Positions 34,434 to 43,780 of a stretch of DNA of 64,000 nucleotides are shown here, piece after piece (position 1 is the stretch's first letter; each line of letters begins with the position of its first letter). Both the position numbers and the translations under genes were made by a program. Source of the DNA: Methanohalophilus portucalensis (GTDB lineage: Archaea; Halobacteriota; Methanosarcinia; Methanosarcinales; Methanosarcinaceae); NCBI RefSeq assembly GCF_002761295.1, contig NZ_CP017881.1, positions 248,001 through 312,000 on the forward strand. Reading direction: 5' to 3'. Under the pieces are notes generated by a model. The model saw nothing but the letters and a program-made list of their open reading frames with translations, ran no database searches and had not been told where the DNA came from.

Positions 34434-35675
34434 ATGGATACCGTGCAGGACAAGGATTATTTCACTATTGATGATTTTGATGTTGACGACAAAACAATTC
34501 TGGTGCGAGTTGATATCAATACCCCGATGGACCCCGAGGGCAGTATTCTGGATGACCTGAGGATAAGCAGCCACATTCCCACAATAAAGGATCTTGAAGA
34601 TTCACGGGTGGTATTGATTGCCCATCAAAGCAGGGCTGGAAAAAGTGATTTCACAACTATGCAGCCTCATGCAGAAAGACTAAGTTACTATCTGGGCAGG
34701 GAAGTGGAATACGTAGATGATATTTTTGGCTCCCATGCACGTTCAAGGATTGCAGCAATGGAAAAAGGGGATGTGCTTTTGCTGGAAAATGTACGTTTCT
34801 ATTCTGAGGAAACCATTTCACGATCTGCCAAAGAGCATGCAAGCACACATATGGTGAAAAACCTGGCTCCCCTTGCGGACATCTTTTTGAATGATGCTTT
34901 TGCAGTATCCCATCGTTCTCATCTTTCTTTAATGGGTTTTACACATCTCCTTCCCTGTGGTGCAGGCCGTTTAATGGAAAAAGAGATTACCTCACTGGAC
35001 AGAGGGATAAAGGGAGGGGGAAGACCCTGTATTTTCGTACTGGGTGGTGCCAAGGTTGACGATTCCCTTACGGTTGCTGAAAATGTACTTTCAAATGGTG
35101 GCGCTGACCGCGTACTTGTGACAGGTGTTGTTGCAAATGTAATGCTGGCTGCATCAGGTTTTGATATCGGGAAAGCAAATAAGGATTTCATTGAATCCCA
35201 GGGCTACGTTGAACAGATAGACAGGGCAAAGAAAATTCTTGACGATTTTGACGGAAAAGTGGGTTTGCCCGTAGATGTAGCATTGAATGATAACGGCAGC
35301 AGGATCGAAGTATCGGTCGAAGAAGTTGGGGATTCGATACTACCAATCAATGATATAGGAATTGAAACGATTGTTGCTTATTCCAGGGAAATCAGTCAGG
35401 CAGGCACTGTGATTCTCAATGGACCTGCCGGGGTTTCCGAATTTGATGGGTTTGAACTGGGGACCTATGAAATTGTAAAAGCTGCCACTGAAGCCGATTA
35501 CTCTATTGCAGGAGGCGGCCATATTTCTGCCGAGGTGCGGAATATGGGTTTCGATCACAGTTTTTCCCATATAAGTACAGGAGGCGGCTCATGCATCGAC
35601 TATCTTGCAGGCACTCCTCTGCCGGCAATCGAAGCCCTTAAAAAAGCTGCTGTCATAATATCAAAACACGATTGA
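34434..35675 (+). CDS. pgk: Phosphoglycerate kinase
   Basis: Pgk transfers phosphate between 1,3-bisphosphoglycerate and ADP. The 413-residue protein has the N-terminal substrate motif ILVRVDINTPM, the catalytic arginine and basic patch RISSHIPT, LENVRF and FLNDAFAVSHR, and the C-terminal nucleotide loop STGGGSCIDYL. This is the archaeal form. The ATG at 34434 (GTG one codon earlier) is used with a weak site. The gene follows acd and the DRTGG gene and precedes AMMECR1 by 14 nt, so gluconeogenic functions cluster here with glpX nearby. Confidence 0.95.
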   Translation: MDTVQDKDYFTIDDFDVDDKTILVRVDINTPMDPEGSILDDLRISSHIPTIKDLEDSRVVLIAHQSRAGKSDFTTMQPHAERLSYYLGREVEYVDDIFGSHARSRIAAMEKGDVLLLENVRFYSEETISRSAKEHASTHMVKNLAPLADIFLNDAFAVSHRSHLSLMGFTHLLPCGAGRLMEKEITSLDRGIKGGGRPCIFVLGGAKVDDSLTVAENVLSNGGADRVLVTGVVANVMLAASGFDIGKANKDFIESQGYVEQIDRAKKILDDFDGKVGLPVDVALNDNGSRIEVSVEEVGDSILPINDIGIETIVAYSREISQAGTVILNGPAGVSEFDGFELGTYEIVKAATEADYSIAGGGHISAEVRNMGFDHSFSHISTGGGSCIDYLAGTPLPAIEALKKAAVIISKHD

Positions 35676-35689
35676 GTGGAGGTAATATT

Positions 35690-36283
35690 ATGCTTGGCCT
35701 GGATGAAGGCAAGATGGCGGTAAACCTTGCCCGCAATACTATCACTGAATTTCTTGAGAGCGGTACTAAGCTTGATCCGGATTCTATAACCCTCTCTCCG
35801 GTCTTTGAAGAGGAGCGCGGCGTTTTCGTAACCCTCTCCATGGAAGGAGATTTGAGAGGCTGTATTGGTCATCCCTATCCAGATTCATCCCTGAAGGATG
35901 CAATTGTTGATTCTGCCATTTCAGCATCAACAAGGGATCCGCGTTTTCCTCCTGTAAAGTTGCAGGAGATGTCTGTAATCACGGTCGAAGTTACCGTCCT
36001 GACCCCGCCTGAAAAGATTGATGCGGCTCCTGAAGATTTGCCCGGTCTTATAGAGATAGGCAGGCATGGGCTTATAGTCAAACAGGGTTTCTATCAGGGT
36101 TTACTCCTGCCACAGGTGGCCCCTGAGCAGGGATTTAATGCTGTGGATTTTTTGAGTCATACCTGCATAAAAGCCGGACTTGCACCGGATGCATGGCTTA
36201 CAGGTGCCGAAGTGTACTGGTTTGAAGGACAGGTCTTTTCCGAAGGATCTCCTGAGGGGCAAATCGTGGAAAAGCAGTTCTAA
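35690..36283 (+). CDS. AMMECR1-domain protein
   Basis: The 197-residue protein carries the family hallmark LRGCIG (here GDLRGCIGHPYP, about residues 53-64), followed by ASTRDPRFPP and PGLIEIGRHGLIV. Homologues are found in all domains; in archaea they are often next to MEMO-like and radical SAM genes, and the biochemical role is unknown. ATG 35690 follows GGAGGT. A terminator overlaps the stop codon. Confidence 0.93.
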   Translation: MLGLDEGKMAVNLARNTITEFLESGTKLDPDSITLSPVFEEERGVFVTLSMEGDLRGCIGHPYPDSSLKDAIVDSAISASTRDPRFPPVKLQEMSVITVEVTVLTPPEKIDAAPEDLPGLIEIGRHGLIVKQGFYQGLLLPQVAPEQGFNAVDFLSHTCIKAGLAPDAWLTGAEVYWFEGQVFSEGSPEGQIVEKQF

Positions 36284-36290
36284 ACTGCTT
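36272..36290 (+). terminator. Bidirectional terminator between AMMECR1 and deoxyribosyltransferase-like genes
   Basis: AAGCAGTT (36272-36279) and AACTGCTT (36283-36290) form a perfect 8-bp stem with a 3-nt loop, followed on the plus strand by ATCTTTTCATATTTTC. It spans both convergent stop codons. Confidence 0.65.
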
Positions 36291-36717
36291 ATCTTTTCAT
36301 ATTTTCAAGTTCTGTAAGCAGCTTATCGGTTGAATACACGAGTTTAATTAGGGTTTTTTCTATCATCAGGTTGACCGTACCTTCGATTCCAAGTGTGCGG
36401 AAATCAGTCCTCAGTCCCATTACCGGGATGTTTTTAGCATAAGCATAGCCGATTTCCCAGGCTGTACCGGAATCCACATCGCTGCCTCCATCCAGTATAG
36501 CAATTATAAGATCGGCTCTATCTATAGCTTCTGAATTTTTCCGGAACAATTCTGCAGCATCCTGTTCTTTGCGCATATTTTTCGTATCTGCTGAATCCCT
36601 TTGTGGCAGGAACACGTCATATCCTGCACTTTCGATTCTCTCTGTGAGTTGTTCATTGAAATTCTTCTCAGCCTCGGAAAAAAGAGGGCCTGCCAGGTAT
36701 ATTTTTTTGTAATTCAT
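36289..36717 (-). CDS. Nucleoside 2-deoxyribosyltransferase-like protein
   Basis: The 142-residue protein fits the nucleoside 2-deoxyribosyltransferase/DNPH1 superfamily: IYLAGPLFSEAEKNFN at the N-terminus, a D-R-A-D-L-I-I-A-I-LDG strand-loop with the substrate aspartate, and GSDVDSGTAWEIGYAYA, where the glutamate is the expected nucleophile. Such enzymes cleave or exchange the N-glycosidic bond of deoxynucleosides or deoxynucleotides; the archaeal substrate is unknown, and salvage or house-cleaning is likely. It is divergent from argC. Confidence 0.87.
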   Translation of the reverse strand: MNYKKIYLAGPLFSEAEKNFNEQLTERIESAGYDVFLPQRDSADTKNMRKEQDAAELFRKNSEAIDRADLIIAILDGGSDVDSGTAWEIGYAYAKNIPVMGLRTDFRTLGIEGTVNLMIEKTLIKLVYSTDKLLTELENMKR

Positions 36718-36779
36718 TGTGTCCCTTGCCTGCCTGTATGGTAATAACTTTAATTAGTGGTAAAACATAACACTAAGGC

Positions 36780-37799
36780 ATGAAAGATAAGGTTAATGCA
36801 GGCATAATCGGTGCCTCCGGCTATACGGGGGGAGAATTGATGCGCCTTCTTCTCAATCATCCTCATGTAAATCTTGAAATGGCAACTTCAAGAAAACTTG
36901 CCGGACAAAATGTATCCAAAAAACATGCCCATCTGGCCGGTTTGACAGATCTCGAATTTGAAGAACTTGATCCGGTTGCTGTAAGGCAGAGGTGTGACGT
37001 GGTATTCCTGGCGGTGCCTCATGGCAGTGCGATGGATATTGTACCTCAACTTATTGGCAGTGGCCTGCGTATAGTGGATCTGAGTGCGGATTATCGTCTG
37101 GGTGTGGACGAATTTGAAAAGGTCTATGGCACTAAACACCATGACCCCCGCAAAGCAGTATTTGGCTTGGTGGAACTGCATCCCGAGGTAAAGGGGGAAA
37201 CCTTTGTTGCCAATCCGGGTTGTTATCCCACAGGAGCTACCCTGGCGGCTGCTCCAGTTGTTAATGCAGGGCTTGCAGATATTGCAGTTTTTGATTCCAA
37301 ATCCGGCATAACAGGCGCCGGTGTGAATCCAAGCCAAGCATCCCATTACCCTAACATGGCGGAAAACATCCAGCCCTACAAGCTCACAACCCATCGCCAC
37401 CAGGCGGAGATATGGCAGGAATTGAATGGCCTTGGTGGCCTTGATAGTGTTAATTTTACTCCTCATGTAATCCCTGCTATCCGCGGGATACTGACTACAG
37501 CTCATCTCTTTCTTAAAGAAGAATGCTCAGAAGAAGATATACGGCAACTATACGATTCTTTTTACTCTGACTGTCCCTTTGTAAGACTGGTCGATGATAT
37601 ACCTGCGCTGGGTAATGTACGTGGCTCCAATTTCTGTGATATTGGTTTTGAGATTGACGCAAACAGTAACAGGCTTGTAGTTATCTCGGCAATTGACAAT
37701 CTCGTAAAAGGAGCTTCAGGACAGGCTATACAGAACATGAATCTCATGTGTGGTTTCAGGGAAACCGATGGTCTATGGAACGCGGGCCTTGCGCCCTGA
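36780..37799 (+). CDS. argC: N-acetyl-gamma-glutamyl-phosphate reductase
   Basis: ArgC reduces N-acetylglutamyl phosphate to the semialdehyde in arginine biosynthesis. The 339-residue protein has the NADP-binding start IIGASGYTGGELMRLL, the active-site cysteine in VANPGCYPTGA (about residue 144) and the later HRHQAEI and HVIPAIRGI segments. The ATG lies only a few bases from a run with no clear ribosome binding site, suggesting a short or absent leader. A CBS protein gene and argJ follow within 500 bp, so arginine genes are grouped. Confidence 0.96.
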   Translation: MKDKVNAGIIGASGYTGGELMRLLLNHPHVNLEMATSRKLAGQNVSKKHAHLAGLTDLEFEELDPVAVRQRCDVVFLAVPHGSAMDIVPQLIGSGLRIVDLSADYRLGVDEFEKVYGTKHHDPRKAVFGLVELHPEVKGETFVANPGCYPTGATLAAAPVVNAGLADIAVFDSKSGITGAGVNPSQASHYPNMAENIQPYKLTTHRHQAEIWQELNGLGGLDSVNFTPHVIPAIRGILTTAHLFLKEECSEEDIRQLYDSFYSDCPFVRLVDDIPALGNVRGSNFCDIGFEIDANSNRLVVISAIDNLVKGASGQAIQNMNLMCGFRETDGLWNAGLAP

Positions 37800-37818
37800 T
37801 TTATTTGGAGGTGGATTT

Positions 37819-38283
37819 ATGCTTGTAAAAGAAATTATGAACAGTGATGTGATTTATTGCAGTCCCGAAGACAAAGTAAGTGATGCTGCCAGGTCGTTGA
37901 AGGATAATGACATAAGTGGTATGCCTGTAGTGGATGACGGCAAGATTGTAGGTATACTTTCAGAGGTTGATTTGCTGGCTCTGCTGGAAACCCCCGAACA
38001 TGGTGATTTCTGGCTCCCCAGTCCCTTTGAGGTGATAGAAATCCCTATCCGGGAATTTATAAGCTGGGAAGATACCAAAAAAATGCTTTCGGATGTAGGT
38101 TCAATGCCGGTTAGCAAAATAATGCGCTCCGGTGTATTCACTGTCTCTCCTGAAGATTCAATTGAAGATGCTTCCCACCTGATGTCCAGACACAAGATAA
38201 ACCGCCTGCCAGTTGTTGAAGATGATAAGCTTACAGGCATCATTACCAGGGGAGATATCATCAGGGGTCTGGGTAGTCTGTGA
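37819..38283 (+). CDS. Two-CBS-domain protein
   Basis: The 154-residue protein consists of two CBS domains (about 8-60 and 95-150), with DNDISGMPVVDDGKIVGI and HKINRLPVVEDDKLTGII as the typical halves, and a longer linker with an EIPIREFISW segment. CBS pairs bind adenine nucleotides or S-adenosyl compounds and report energy state. ATG 37819 follows GGAGGTGG. Its position between argC and argJ, 10 nt before the latter, suggests a regulatory role for arginine synthesis, but nothing in the sequence proves this. Confidence 0.88.
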   Translation: MLVKEIMNSDVIYCSPEDKVSDAARSLKDNDISGMPVVDDGKIVGILSEVDLLALLETPEHGDFWLPSPFEVIEIPIREFISWEDTKKMLSDVGSMPVSKIMRSGVFTVSPEDSIEDASHLMSRHKINRLPVVEDDKLTGIITRGDIIRGLGSL

Positions 38284-38293
38284 GGGTCCGGTC

Positions 38294-39472
38294 ATGAGAG
38301 TAATTGATGGTGGTATATGTGCGGTACGTGGGGTCCATGCTGCCGGTTTGAAGGATGATTACATGGGCCTTGCACTGATTGAAGGTGCAGGTCCTTGCGC
38401 AGGTGTTTTTACCCGCAATAAGGTTGTAGCGGCGCCGGTGGTGCTTACCAGGGACAATCTTGAAAATCATAAATATGTTGCAGGCACAATTATAAACAGT
38501 GGAAATGCCAATGCCTTCACCGGTGAACAGGGAATGGCCGATGCCCGTGAGATGGCAAGGCTTGCTGCTGATAAGCTGGGAGTTCAGAAATCCCACATCG
38601 CAGTTGCATCCACCGGTGTGATTGGTCGTTTTCTTGATGTAGGTTGGATAAAAGATCATCTGGATGAAGTTTATGGGGCGCTTTCTGCAGATCCCCAGGG
38701 CTGTCGCAATGCTACAAAAGCCATCATGACCACTGACCTGATCGAAAAGGAAGTGTCTGTAGAACTGGAATGTGGTGTACGTATCGGAGGTATTGCAAAG
38801 GGTTCCGGCATGATAGAACCCAACATGGGAACAATGCTTGCTTTTATCTATACTGATGCTATTCTTTCTGCCGATACACTGAAAGAATGTCTTGTAAAAG
38901 CCAACGATTCCAGTTTTAACATGATGGTAGTCGATGGTGATACCAGTACCAATGACATGGCTCTGTTAACCGCAACAGGTGCTTCTTCAATAGCTCCTGA
39001 TGTAGCAAATTTCCAGAGAGGACTTGATTATGTCCTTGTGGAACTTGCAAAGAAAATTGCCCGTGACGGGGAGGGTGCTACCAAACTTATCGAAGTACAG
39101 GTAAACGGTGCCTCTGACCTGGCTGATGCACGCAAGGTTGCCAAAACCATTGTACGGTCACCTCTTGTAAAATCTGCAATATACGGGCATGATCCCAACT
39201 GGGGAAGGGTTGTTGCTGCAGCTGGATATTCAGGTGCCTCTCTTGATCAGGATAAGGTTTCCCTGAAATTTTCGGATGGGAAAAATGCAGTTACTCTGGT
39301 AGATCACGGTCAGGTGGCGGATACCTCTGCCAACCAACAACTAAAATCCATAATGGAAAGCGATACTGTCATAATTTCAGTGGACCTTTCACTTGGGGAA
39401 GCTTTTGCGGTTGCCTGGGGTTGTGATCTGACATATGATTATGTGCGTATTAATGCGGAATATACTACATGA
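38294..39472 (+). CDS. argJ: Bifunctional ornithine acetyltransferase / N-acetylglutamate synthase
   Basis: ArgJ transfers acetyl from N-acetylornithine to glutamate, recycling the acetyl group in arginine synthesis. The 392-residue precursor has the autoproteolysis site AIMTTDLIEK, where the second threonine becomes the nucleophile of the beta chain, preceded by the GVIGRFLDV oxyanion segment, and KGSGMIEPNMGTML plus SNDM-type motifs (DGDTSTNDM). ATG 38294 is used; the frame open further upstream lies inside the CBS gene. Confidence 0.96.
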   Translation: MRVIDGGICAVRGVHAAGLKDDYMGLALIEGAGPCAGVFTRNKVVAAPVVLTRDNLENHKYVAGTIINSGNANAFTGEQGMADAREMARLAADKLGVQKSHIAVASTGVIGRFLDVGWIKDHLDEVYGALSADPQGCRNATKAIMTTDLIEKEVSVELECGVRIGGIAKGSGMIEPNMGTMLAFIYTDAILSADTLKECLVKANDSSFNMMVVDGDTSTNDMALLTATGASSIAPDVANFQRGLDYVLVELAKKIARDGEGATKLIEVQVNGASDLADARKVAKTIVRSPLVKSAIYGHDPNWGRVVAAAGYSGASLDQDKVSLKFSDGKNAVTLVDHGQVADTSANQQLKSIMESDTVIISVDLSLGEAFAVAWGCDLTYDYVRINAEYTT

Positions 39473-39493
39473 TATTGTTTCAGGGGAATTTTA

Positions 39494-40969
39494 ATGGATA
39501 TATCTGAGTGGGATAAGAGATACATTGAAGGTTATGAGTCGGTTGCACGAAATATTTCCTGTGTAAACAGAATATTTGTTGCCTATAACAGTAATGTGGA
39601 CGCCATCAAGCATATTGGCCCCGGTGATGTGGAAAACCTGCTGAGGAAAGTGGATGTGGATACTGTCCAGCAGAGAATATTTTCCTATCCCCGACAGATA
39701 GATTCTCCTGTAGATTTCCTTGCACGACTCCTGATTGCAATGAAGGACGGTAAAGCTGCGGAAATTCCCACCTATTCAACTGATATCCATGAATGGTTGA
39801 CCGATAATCTTGTTTTTGATGAAGCCAGGATGGGGGGGCAGGCCGGGATAATATCCAATCTGCTTGCCAACATGGACCTGAATAAAGTAATTGCTTATAT
39901 CCCCTGGCTTTCCCCTGAGCAGGCAGATTATTTTGTATCTTCACCTAATCTTTTACATCCTTTTGTCAGGCAGGGAAGAATGGAATTGCTTCCTCCTGCA
40001 GAGGCCTGCAACTCCGATTATAAAGCCAAGGTAAACTGGATAATCGAATTCAATAAAGGACTCTCTGTAAAATATGCCGAGGACAGGATAATAGTTCCTC
40101 GCAATAACCGCCTGATCATTTCATCACGTCCGCCCTGGATCCGTATTGATATGTCTGATGAGATCTATGAGCATCTTCCCGAGATGGGCAGAACCGTAGA
40201 TGGGGCAATTCTCTCTGGTTACCAGATGATAAAAGAAGAATATGAAGATGGTAAGACTTACAGGGATTATGTAGAACGTGCGGTAGGGGCAATAGGCCAG
40301 TTAAAAAAAGCCAATCCTGATATTTGTATACATGTGGAATTCACCTCCATACAGAATAAATTCATTCGCTCGGCAATTCTGAATGATATTGTGCGCAATC
40401 ATGTCCATTCACTGGGTCTTGATACTGTGGAAGTTGCCAATGCATTGAATGTTTTAGGTTATGAAGAACTTGCATATTCGGTAATCAAAAAGGAAGAAGA
40501 TGCTATAGTATCCCTTTATGAAGGAGCTGTCCGGCTGCTTCATGAGCTCAAGTTACAGAGGATTCATGTACACTCCTTGGGCTTTTATATCTGTGTTGTT
40601 TCCAAAGATTGTCCAATTGATGTTGAACAACATCTTGATTCCCTGCTTTTTGCATCCACTACAGCTGCTTCCAGGGCCCTTCTGGGCGGGATAAAAAGTT
40701 TTGAGGACATAAAAGCAGGTCTTGATGTACCTATATCCACCCAGGGAATGGACCAAATTGAAAAACTGGGTGCCTATCTTGTCAGGCAGGGAAAATGTAA
40801 TCTGGAAGATTTTGAAAACGGTTGTATCTGCACCCGCAATCATGATATATTGATAATTCCGGCCAGGGTGGTGGATCATCCCGTTGATACGGTAGGTATA
40901 GGAGACACGATTTCAGCAAGTGCCTTTGCAGCTGTGCTGGCAGGCATGTGCAGTCTGCGGGAGGATTGA
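39494..40969 (+). CDS. pfkC: ADP-dependent phosphofructokinase/glucokinase family enzyme, copy 1
   Basis: These kinases phosphorylate fructose 6-phosphate (or glucose) with ADP instead of ATP in the modified Embden-Meyerhof pathway of archaea. The 491-residue protein has the family features FVAYNSNVDAIKHI at the sugar site, MGGQAGIISNLLA and the C-terminal VGIGDTISASAF with the catalytic aspartate of the ribokinase fold. Methanosarcinales are known for ADP-dependent PFK, so this assignment is favoured over glucokinase. A second paralogue begins on the base after the stop. Confidence 0.87.
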   Translation: MDISEWDKRYIEGYESVARNISCVNRIFVAYNSNVDAIKHIGPGDVENLLRKVDVDTVQQRIFSYPRQIDSPVDFLARLLIAMKDGKAAEIPTYSTDIHEWLTDNLVFDEARMGGQAGIISNLLANMDLNKVIAYIPWLSPEQADYFVSSPNLLHPFVRQGRMELLPPAEACNSDYKAKVNWIIEFNKGLSVKYAEDRIIVPRNNRLIISSRPPWIRIDMSDEIYEHLPEMGRTVDGAILSGYQMIKEEYEDGKTYRDYVERAVGAIGQLKKANPDICIHVEFTSIQNKFIRSAILNDIVRNHVHSLGLDTVEVANALNVLGYEELAYSVIKKEEDAIVSLYEGAVRLLHELKLQRIHVHSLGFYICVVSKDCPIDVEQHLDSLLFASTTAASRALLGGIKSFEDIKAGLDVPISTQGMDQIEKLGAYLVRQGKCNLEDFENGCICTRNHDILIIPARVVDHPVDTVGIGDTISASAFAAVLAGMCSLRED

Positions 40970-42292
40970 ATGAATATCCTTTGCGGTTACAATGCTAATA
41001 TCGATGCAGTTTACAGGGTAACCGGCAGGGATGTGGAATCCGTCCTTGGTGAGGTGGATAAAAATGAACTGCTGATGAAGCTTGAAAACCAGCCACATAT
41101 TATCAATTCCCTCGAAGATTTCCTTGCCGGTCTTATCCATTGTATGGAATACGGCAGGGGTGCAGAATGGTTCATTTATTCCATGGATGTTCTTGATTAT
41201 CTCAAAAAACGTTTTTTTGAAGAGGCAGAGATCAGGATAGGAGGGAATATGGGTATAATGGCCAATGTCCTCTCCGGGCTCAATGTAGATATGATTGTTC
41301 CCAATGTTGTTTATCTTTCCGGGACACAGGAGGCTCTTTTTTCAAAAAGGGGAATGGTGCTCCCTCCAAAATTCGAAAGCCAGAGTGGAGATGAGGAACC
41401 GGTACATTTTGTTTTTGATTTCCGTCAGGGAGATAGTTTCAACTTATACGGCCGCAGGATAACTGTATCCCGGGAAAACAGGTTCATTGCAACATTTGAT
41501 GAATTCAACCCTCAAATGACGATTTCTTCCTTCTTCAAGCAATATGCAACAGCACATATTGGGGAAATCGATGGTGCAGTTGTATCCGGTTTTCATATGC
41601 TCCAACCCTCTTATCCGGATGGTTCTTCTTTCAAAGAAAAGTTGTCCCCTGTCCTTGCACAGATTGATGAATGGAATTCGGTGGCTGGGTTTTTCATCCA
41701 TGCTGAGTTGGGTCATTTTGCGACAGCGGATATGGCCAAAAATGTCTTCGTTGAACTTGCAGGAAGGGTTGATTCTATGGGTTTGAATGAAGACGAACTT
41801 GCAACCCTGACGCAGAAGATGGGTTTTGGGATTGAAGGCATACATGAAATGGATATTTCCGCAATGTTTCAAGCGGCCCGCAATTGCATTAAAAATAGTT
41901 TGGCCAGAGCCCTTGTTGTACATACCAGGGATTTTGTCTTTTGCCTCTCTGCTTCAGATAACATGGATGAAGAGAAAATAGATGCTATTGATTTTGGTTT
42001 GAAGTGTGCGGCATACTTTGCTTCTTCAGGATCATTGCCTGACAGGTCCAAACTGGAGGAAAGGTGCAGTCAATTCAAGCGCAGTGAATATGGTAGCCTG
42101 CAGGTCAAGAGAATAAAGTCTATTACTGGAGCCAAGCAGTACGGTTTTGGAATCGATGGTATCTTCAATGAGTATTATTTTTGTGCGATTCCCACACTTG
42201 TGGTCAATGAGCCGGCAGTGACAGTTGGATTGGGAGATACATTTACTGCATCTTCTTTTCTGCGCTTGCTTGAATTACGCAATAAATCCTAA
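40970..42292 (+). CDS. ADP-dependent sugar kinase paralogue, copy 2
   Basis: The 440-residue protein is a shorter, divergent relative of the preceding ADP-dependent kinase: LCGYNANIDAVYRV aligns with the sugar-site segment, IGGNMGIMANVLSGL with the GG loop, and VGLGDTFTASSF retains the catalytic GxGD. It starts immediately after the stop of copy 1 (TGA-ATG), so the two are translationally coupled. It may phosphorylate another sugar, or the pair may form a hetero-oligomer; both are guesses. In place of the copy 1 residues VAYNSNVDAI it has GYNANIDAVY, so substrate preference could differ. Confidence 0.8.
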   Translation: MNILCGYNANIDAVYRVTGRDVESVLGEVDKNELLMKLENQPHIINSLEDFLAGLIHCMEYGRGAEWFIYSMDVLDYLKKRFFEEAEIRIGGNMGIMANVLSGLNVDMIVPNVVYLSGTQEALFSKRGMVLPPKFESQSGDEEPVHFVFDFRQGDSFNLYGRRITVSRENRFIATFDEFNPQMTISSFFKQYATAHIGEIDGAVVSGFHMLQPSYPDGSSFKEKLSPVLAQIDEWNSVAGFFIHAELGHFATADMAKNVFVELAGRVDSMGLNEDELATLTQKMGFGIEGIHEMDISAMFQAARNCIKNSLARALVVHTRDFVFCLSASDNMDEEKIDAIDFGLKCAAYFASSGSLPDRSKLEERCSQFKRSEYGSLQVKRIKSITGAKQYGFGIDGIFNEYYFCAIPTLVVNEPAVTVGLGDTFTASSFLRLLELRNKS

Positions 42293-42429
42293 AATTTTAA
42301 TTTATCCATTTTATTTTGCTGCTTTTATTGATTTTATTTGATTCGAGTTAATCTTAATATAGTCTCAAGTACACTTGCCATAAGTTAAAATAATTAGGGT
42401 TCTTATTTGTAACTCAGGAGTATTTTCTT

Positions 42430-43149
42430 ATGATCGGTATCTCTTCGTTTGCTTATCACGACTTATCTCTTGGTGAAGCTTTACAAAATATTGAACACGT
42501 TGTCAATTGTGCAGAAATCTTTTCCGAAGGAAAACATGACCTCTTCAGGCAGGATGAAATCACTTTTTCCTATGACCTGGAATATACGGTTCATGCTCCC
42601 AGTACAGACCTCAATCTTGCAAGTATTCGCGAGCCTATAAGGAATGCAGCTCTTCAACTTGTGGAAGACATGGCAGATATATGTAATGAAATTGATGCTG
42701 AAGTCATGGTTGTCCATCCCGGTTATTTCCCCTTTGCTTATGATAGGGATTTTGCATTTAATGCATTCCAAAAATCGTTGCCTGTACTGGAAAGGATTGG
42801 TGAGGATGCCGGTGTACGGATATGTGTGGAAAATATGCCCAAATGGGAATGTTTCCTTTTCAGGGAACCGGATTTTGAGATAGGGGCAAATGATTTTGTA
42901 CTGGATATTGGTCATGCCAACACAATGGGCAATCTGGAGGCTTTTCTTGAACGTGAGATTTCCCATTTTCATATTCATGATAACCACGGGAATAACGATG
43001 AACATTTGCCTCCTGGTGAGGGAAACATTGATTTTTCGGCCATACAGGGATTACTCCGCCAAAACAACTCTATTAAGATAATTGAGAATAAATCAGCTGA
43101 AGATGCTCTTCAAAGTATTTCTGCTCTGAAAAATATGGGTATCAAATGA
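42430..43149 (+). CDS. TIM-barrel protein of the sugar isomerase / AP endonuclease 2 family
   Basis: The 239-residue protein has the pattern of xylose-isomerase-like TIM barrels: YTVHAPSTDLNLAS, VMVVHPGYFPF, VRICVENMPKW, DIGHANTMG and SHFHIHDNHGNNDEHLPPGEG, which supply the His, Glu and Asp metal ligands. Members include sugar isomerases/epimerases and endonuclease IV; this one is shorter than typical endonuclease IV (about 280 residues). A sugar-phosphate isomerase role near the sugar kinases, or a repair role near the downstream operon, are both possible. Confidence 0.78.
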   Translation: MIGISSFAYHDLSLGEALQNIEHVVNCAEIFSEGKHDLFRQDEITFSYDLEYTVHAPSTDLNLASIREPIRNAALQLVEDMADICNEIDAEVMVVHPGYFPFAYDRDFAFNAFQKSLPVLERIGEDAGVRICVENMPKWECFLFREPDFEIGANDFVLDIGHANTMGNLEAFLEREISHFHIHDNHGNNDEHLPPGEGNIDFSAIQGLLRQNNSIKIIENKSAEDALQSISALKNMGIK

Positions 43150-43195
43150 ACAAATCCAGTTAAATTTATATATTTACAATTCACTTGACTTATGT

Positions 43196-43711
43196 ATGAG
43201 TTCAATGGGATGCAGGATTTTTCATGCACTTGGTAGTGAAACCCGGATTAAAATACTGGAACTCTTAAGCAGCAACGAAATGCATATATCTGAAATTGCC
43301 CGGGAGCTGGATATTTCAGTACCGGTAATTTCCAAGCATGTAAAGGTGCTTGAAGAATCCGAACTTCTTGAAAGGCATGTTTTCGGTAAATCCCACGTAT
43401 TAAAACCCAACAGGAAAAATATCCATCTGGCCGTTGATTCGTTTGCTCCCACCAGGCATGTGGAAGTCGAGAAAGGTGCTTCCCTTATGGAAGCCCTGCG
43501 CAATGTGGCAGATATTGATGTCAGGAAAAAGGGGGATAGGGAGATGATTGTTTCTACTGATGGGGAGGAAGGCCTTTTTGTCTATGAGATTGATGGCCAA
43601 TTCGGGGATAAAAACGTGAATGACTGCGTGCTGGAAGATGATACAATCGTGGACTGGAAAAAGCTGGAACCTATCACACGGATTCGGCTTGACATCCATG
43701 TCAGGGAATGA
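43196..43711 (+). CDS. ArsR-family regulator with C-terminal beta-grasp-like domain
   Basis: The 171-residue protein begins with an ArsR winged helix (FHALGSETRIKILELLS, HISEIARELDISVPVISKHV, LEESELLERH), followed by a linker and a C-terminal region (GLFVYEIDGQFGDKN, DCVLEDDTIVDWKKLEP) that resembles small beta-grasp/DUF4430-like domains. A TATA box TTTATATA (43165-43172) lies about 25-30 nt before the ATG, so the transcript is probably leaderless. No metal-binding cysteine pair is visible in the helix, so the signal is unlikely to be arsenic. It precedes the repair operon by 69 nt and is a candidate regulator of it. Confidence 0.83.
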   Translation: MSSMGCRIFHALGSETRIKILELLSSNEMHISEIARELDISVPVISKHVKVLEESELLERHVFGKSHVLKPNRKNIHLAVDSFAPTRHVEVEKGASLMEALRNVADIDVRKKGDREMIVSTDGEEGLFVYEIDGQFGDKNVNDCVLEDDTIVDWKKLEPITRIRLDIHVRE

Positions 43712-43780
43712 AGGTGCCCAATGAATACTTTCAATCCACTTTCTTGTCTCTTATATAGGCGATGAACTTAGTTACATGTA

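Noticed and set aside
42430-43149. Firm assignment of the TIM-barrel protein as endonuclease IV
   Set aside because: The protein is shorter than typical endonuclease IV, and the visible motifs are shared by sugar isomerases; only the superfamily is supported.
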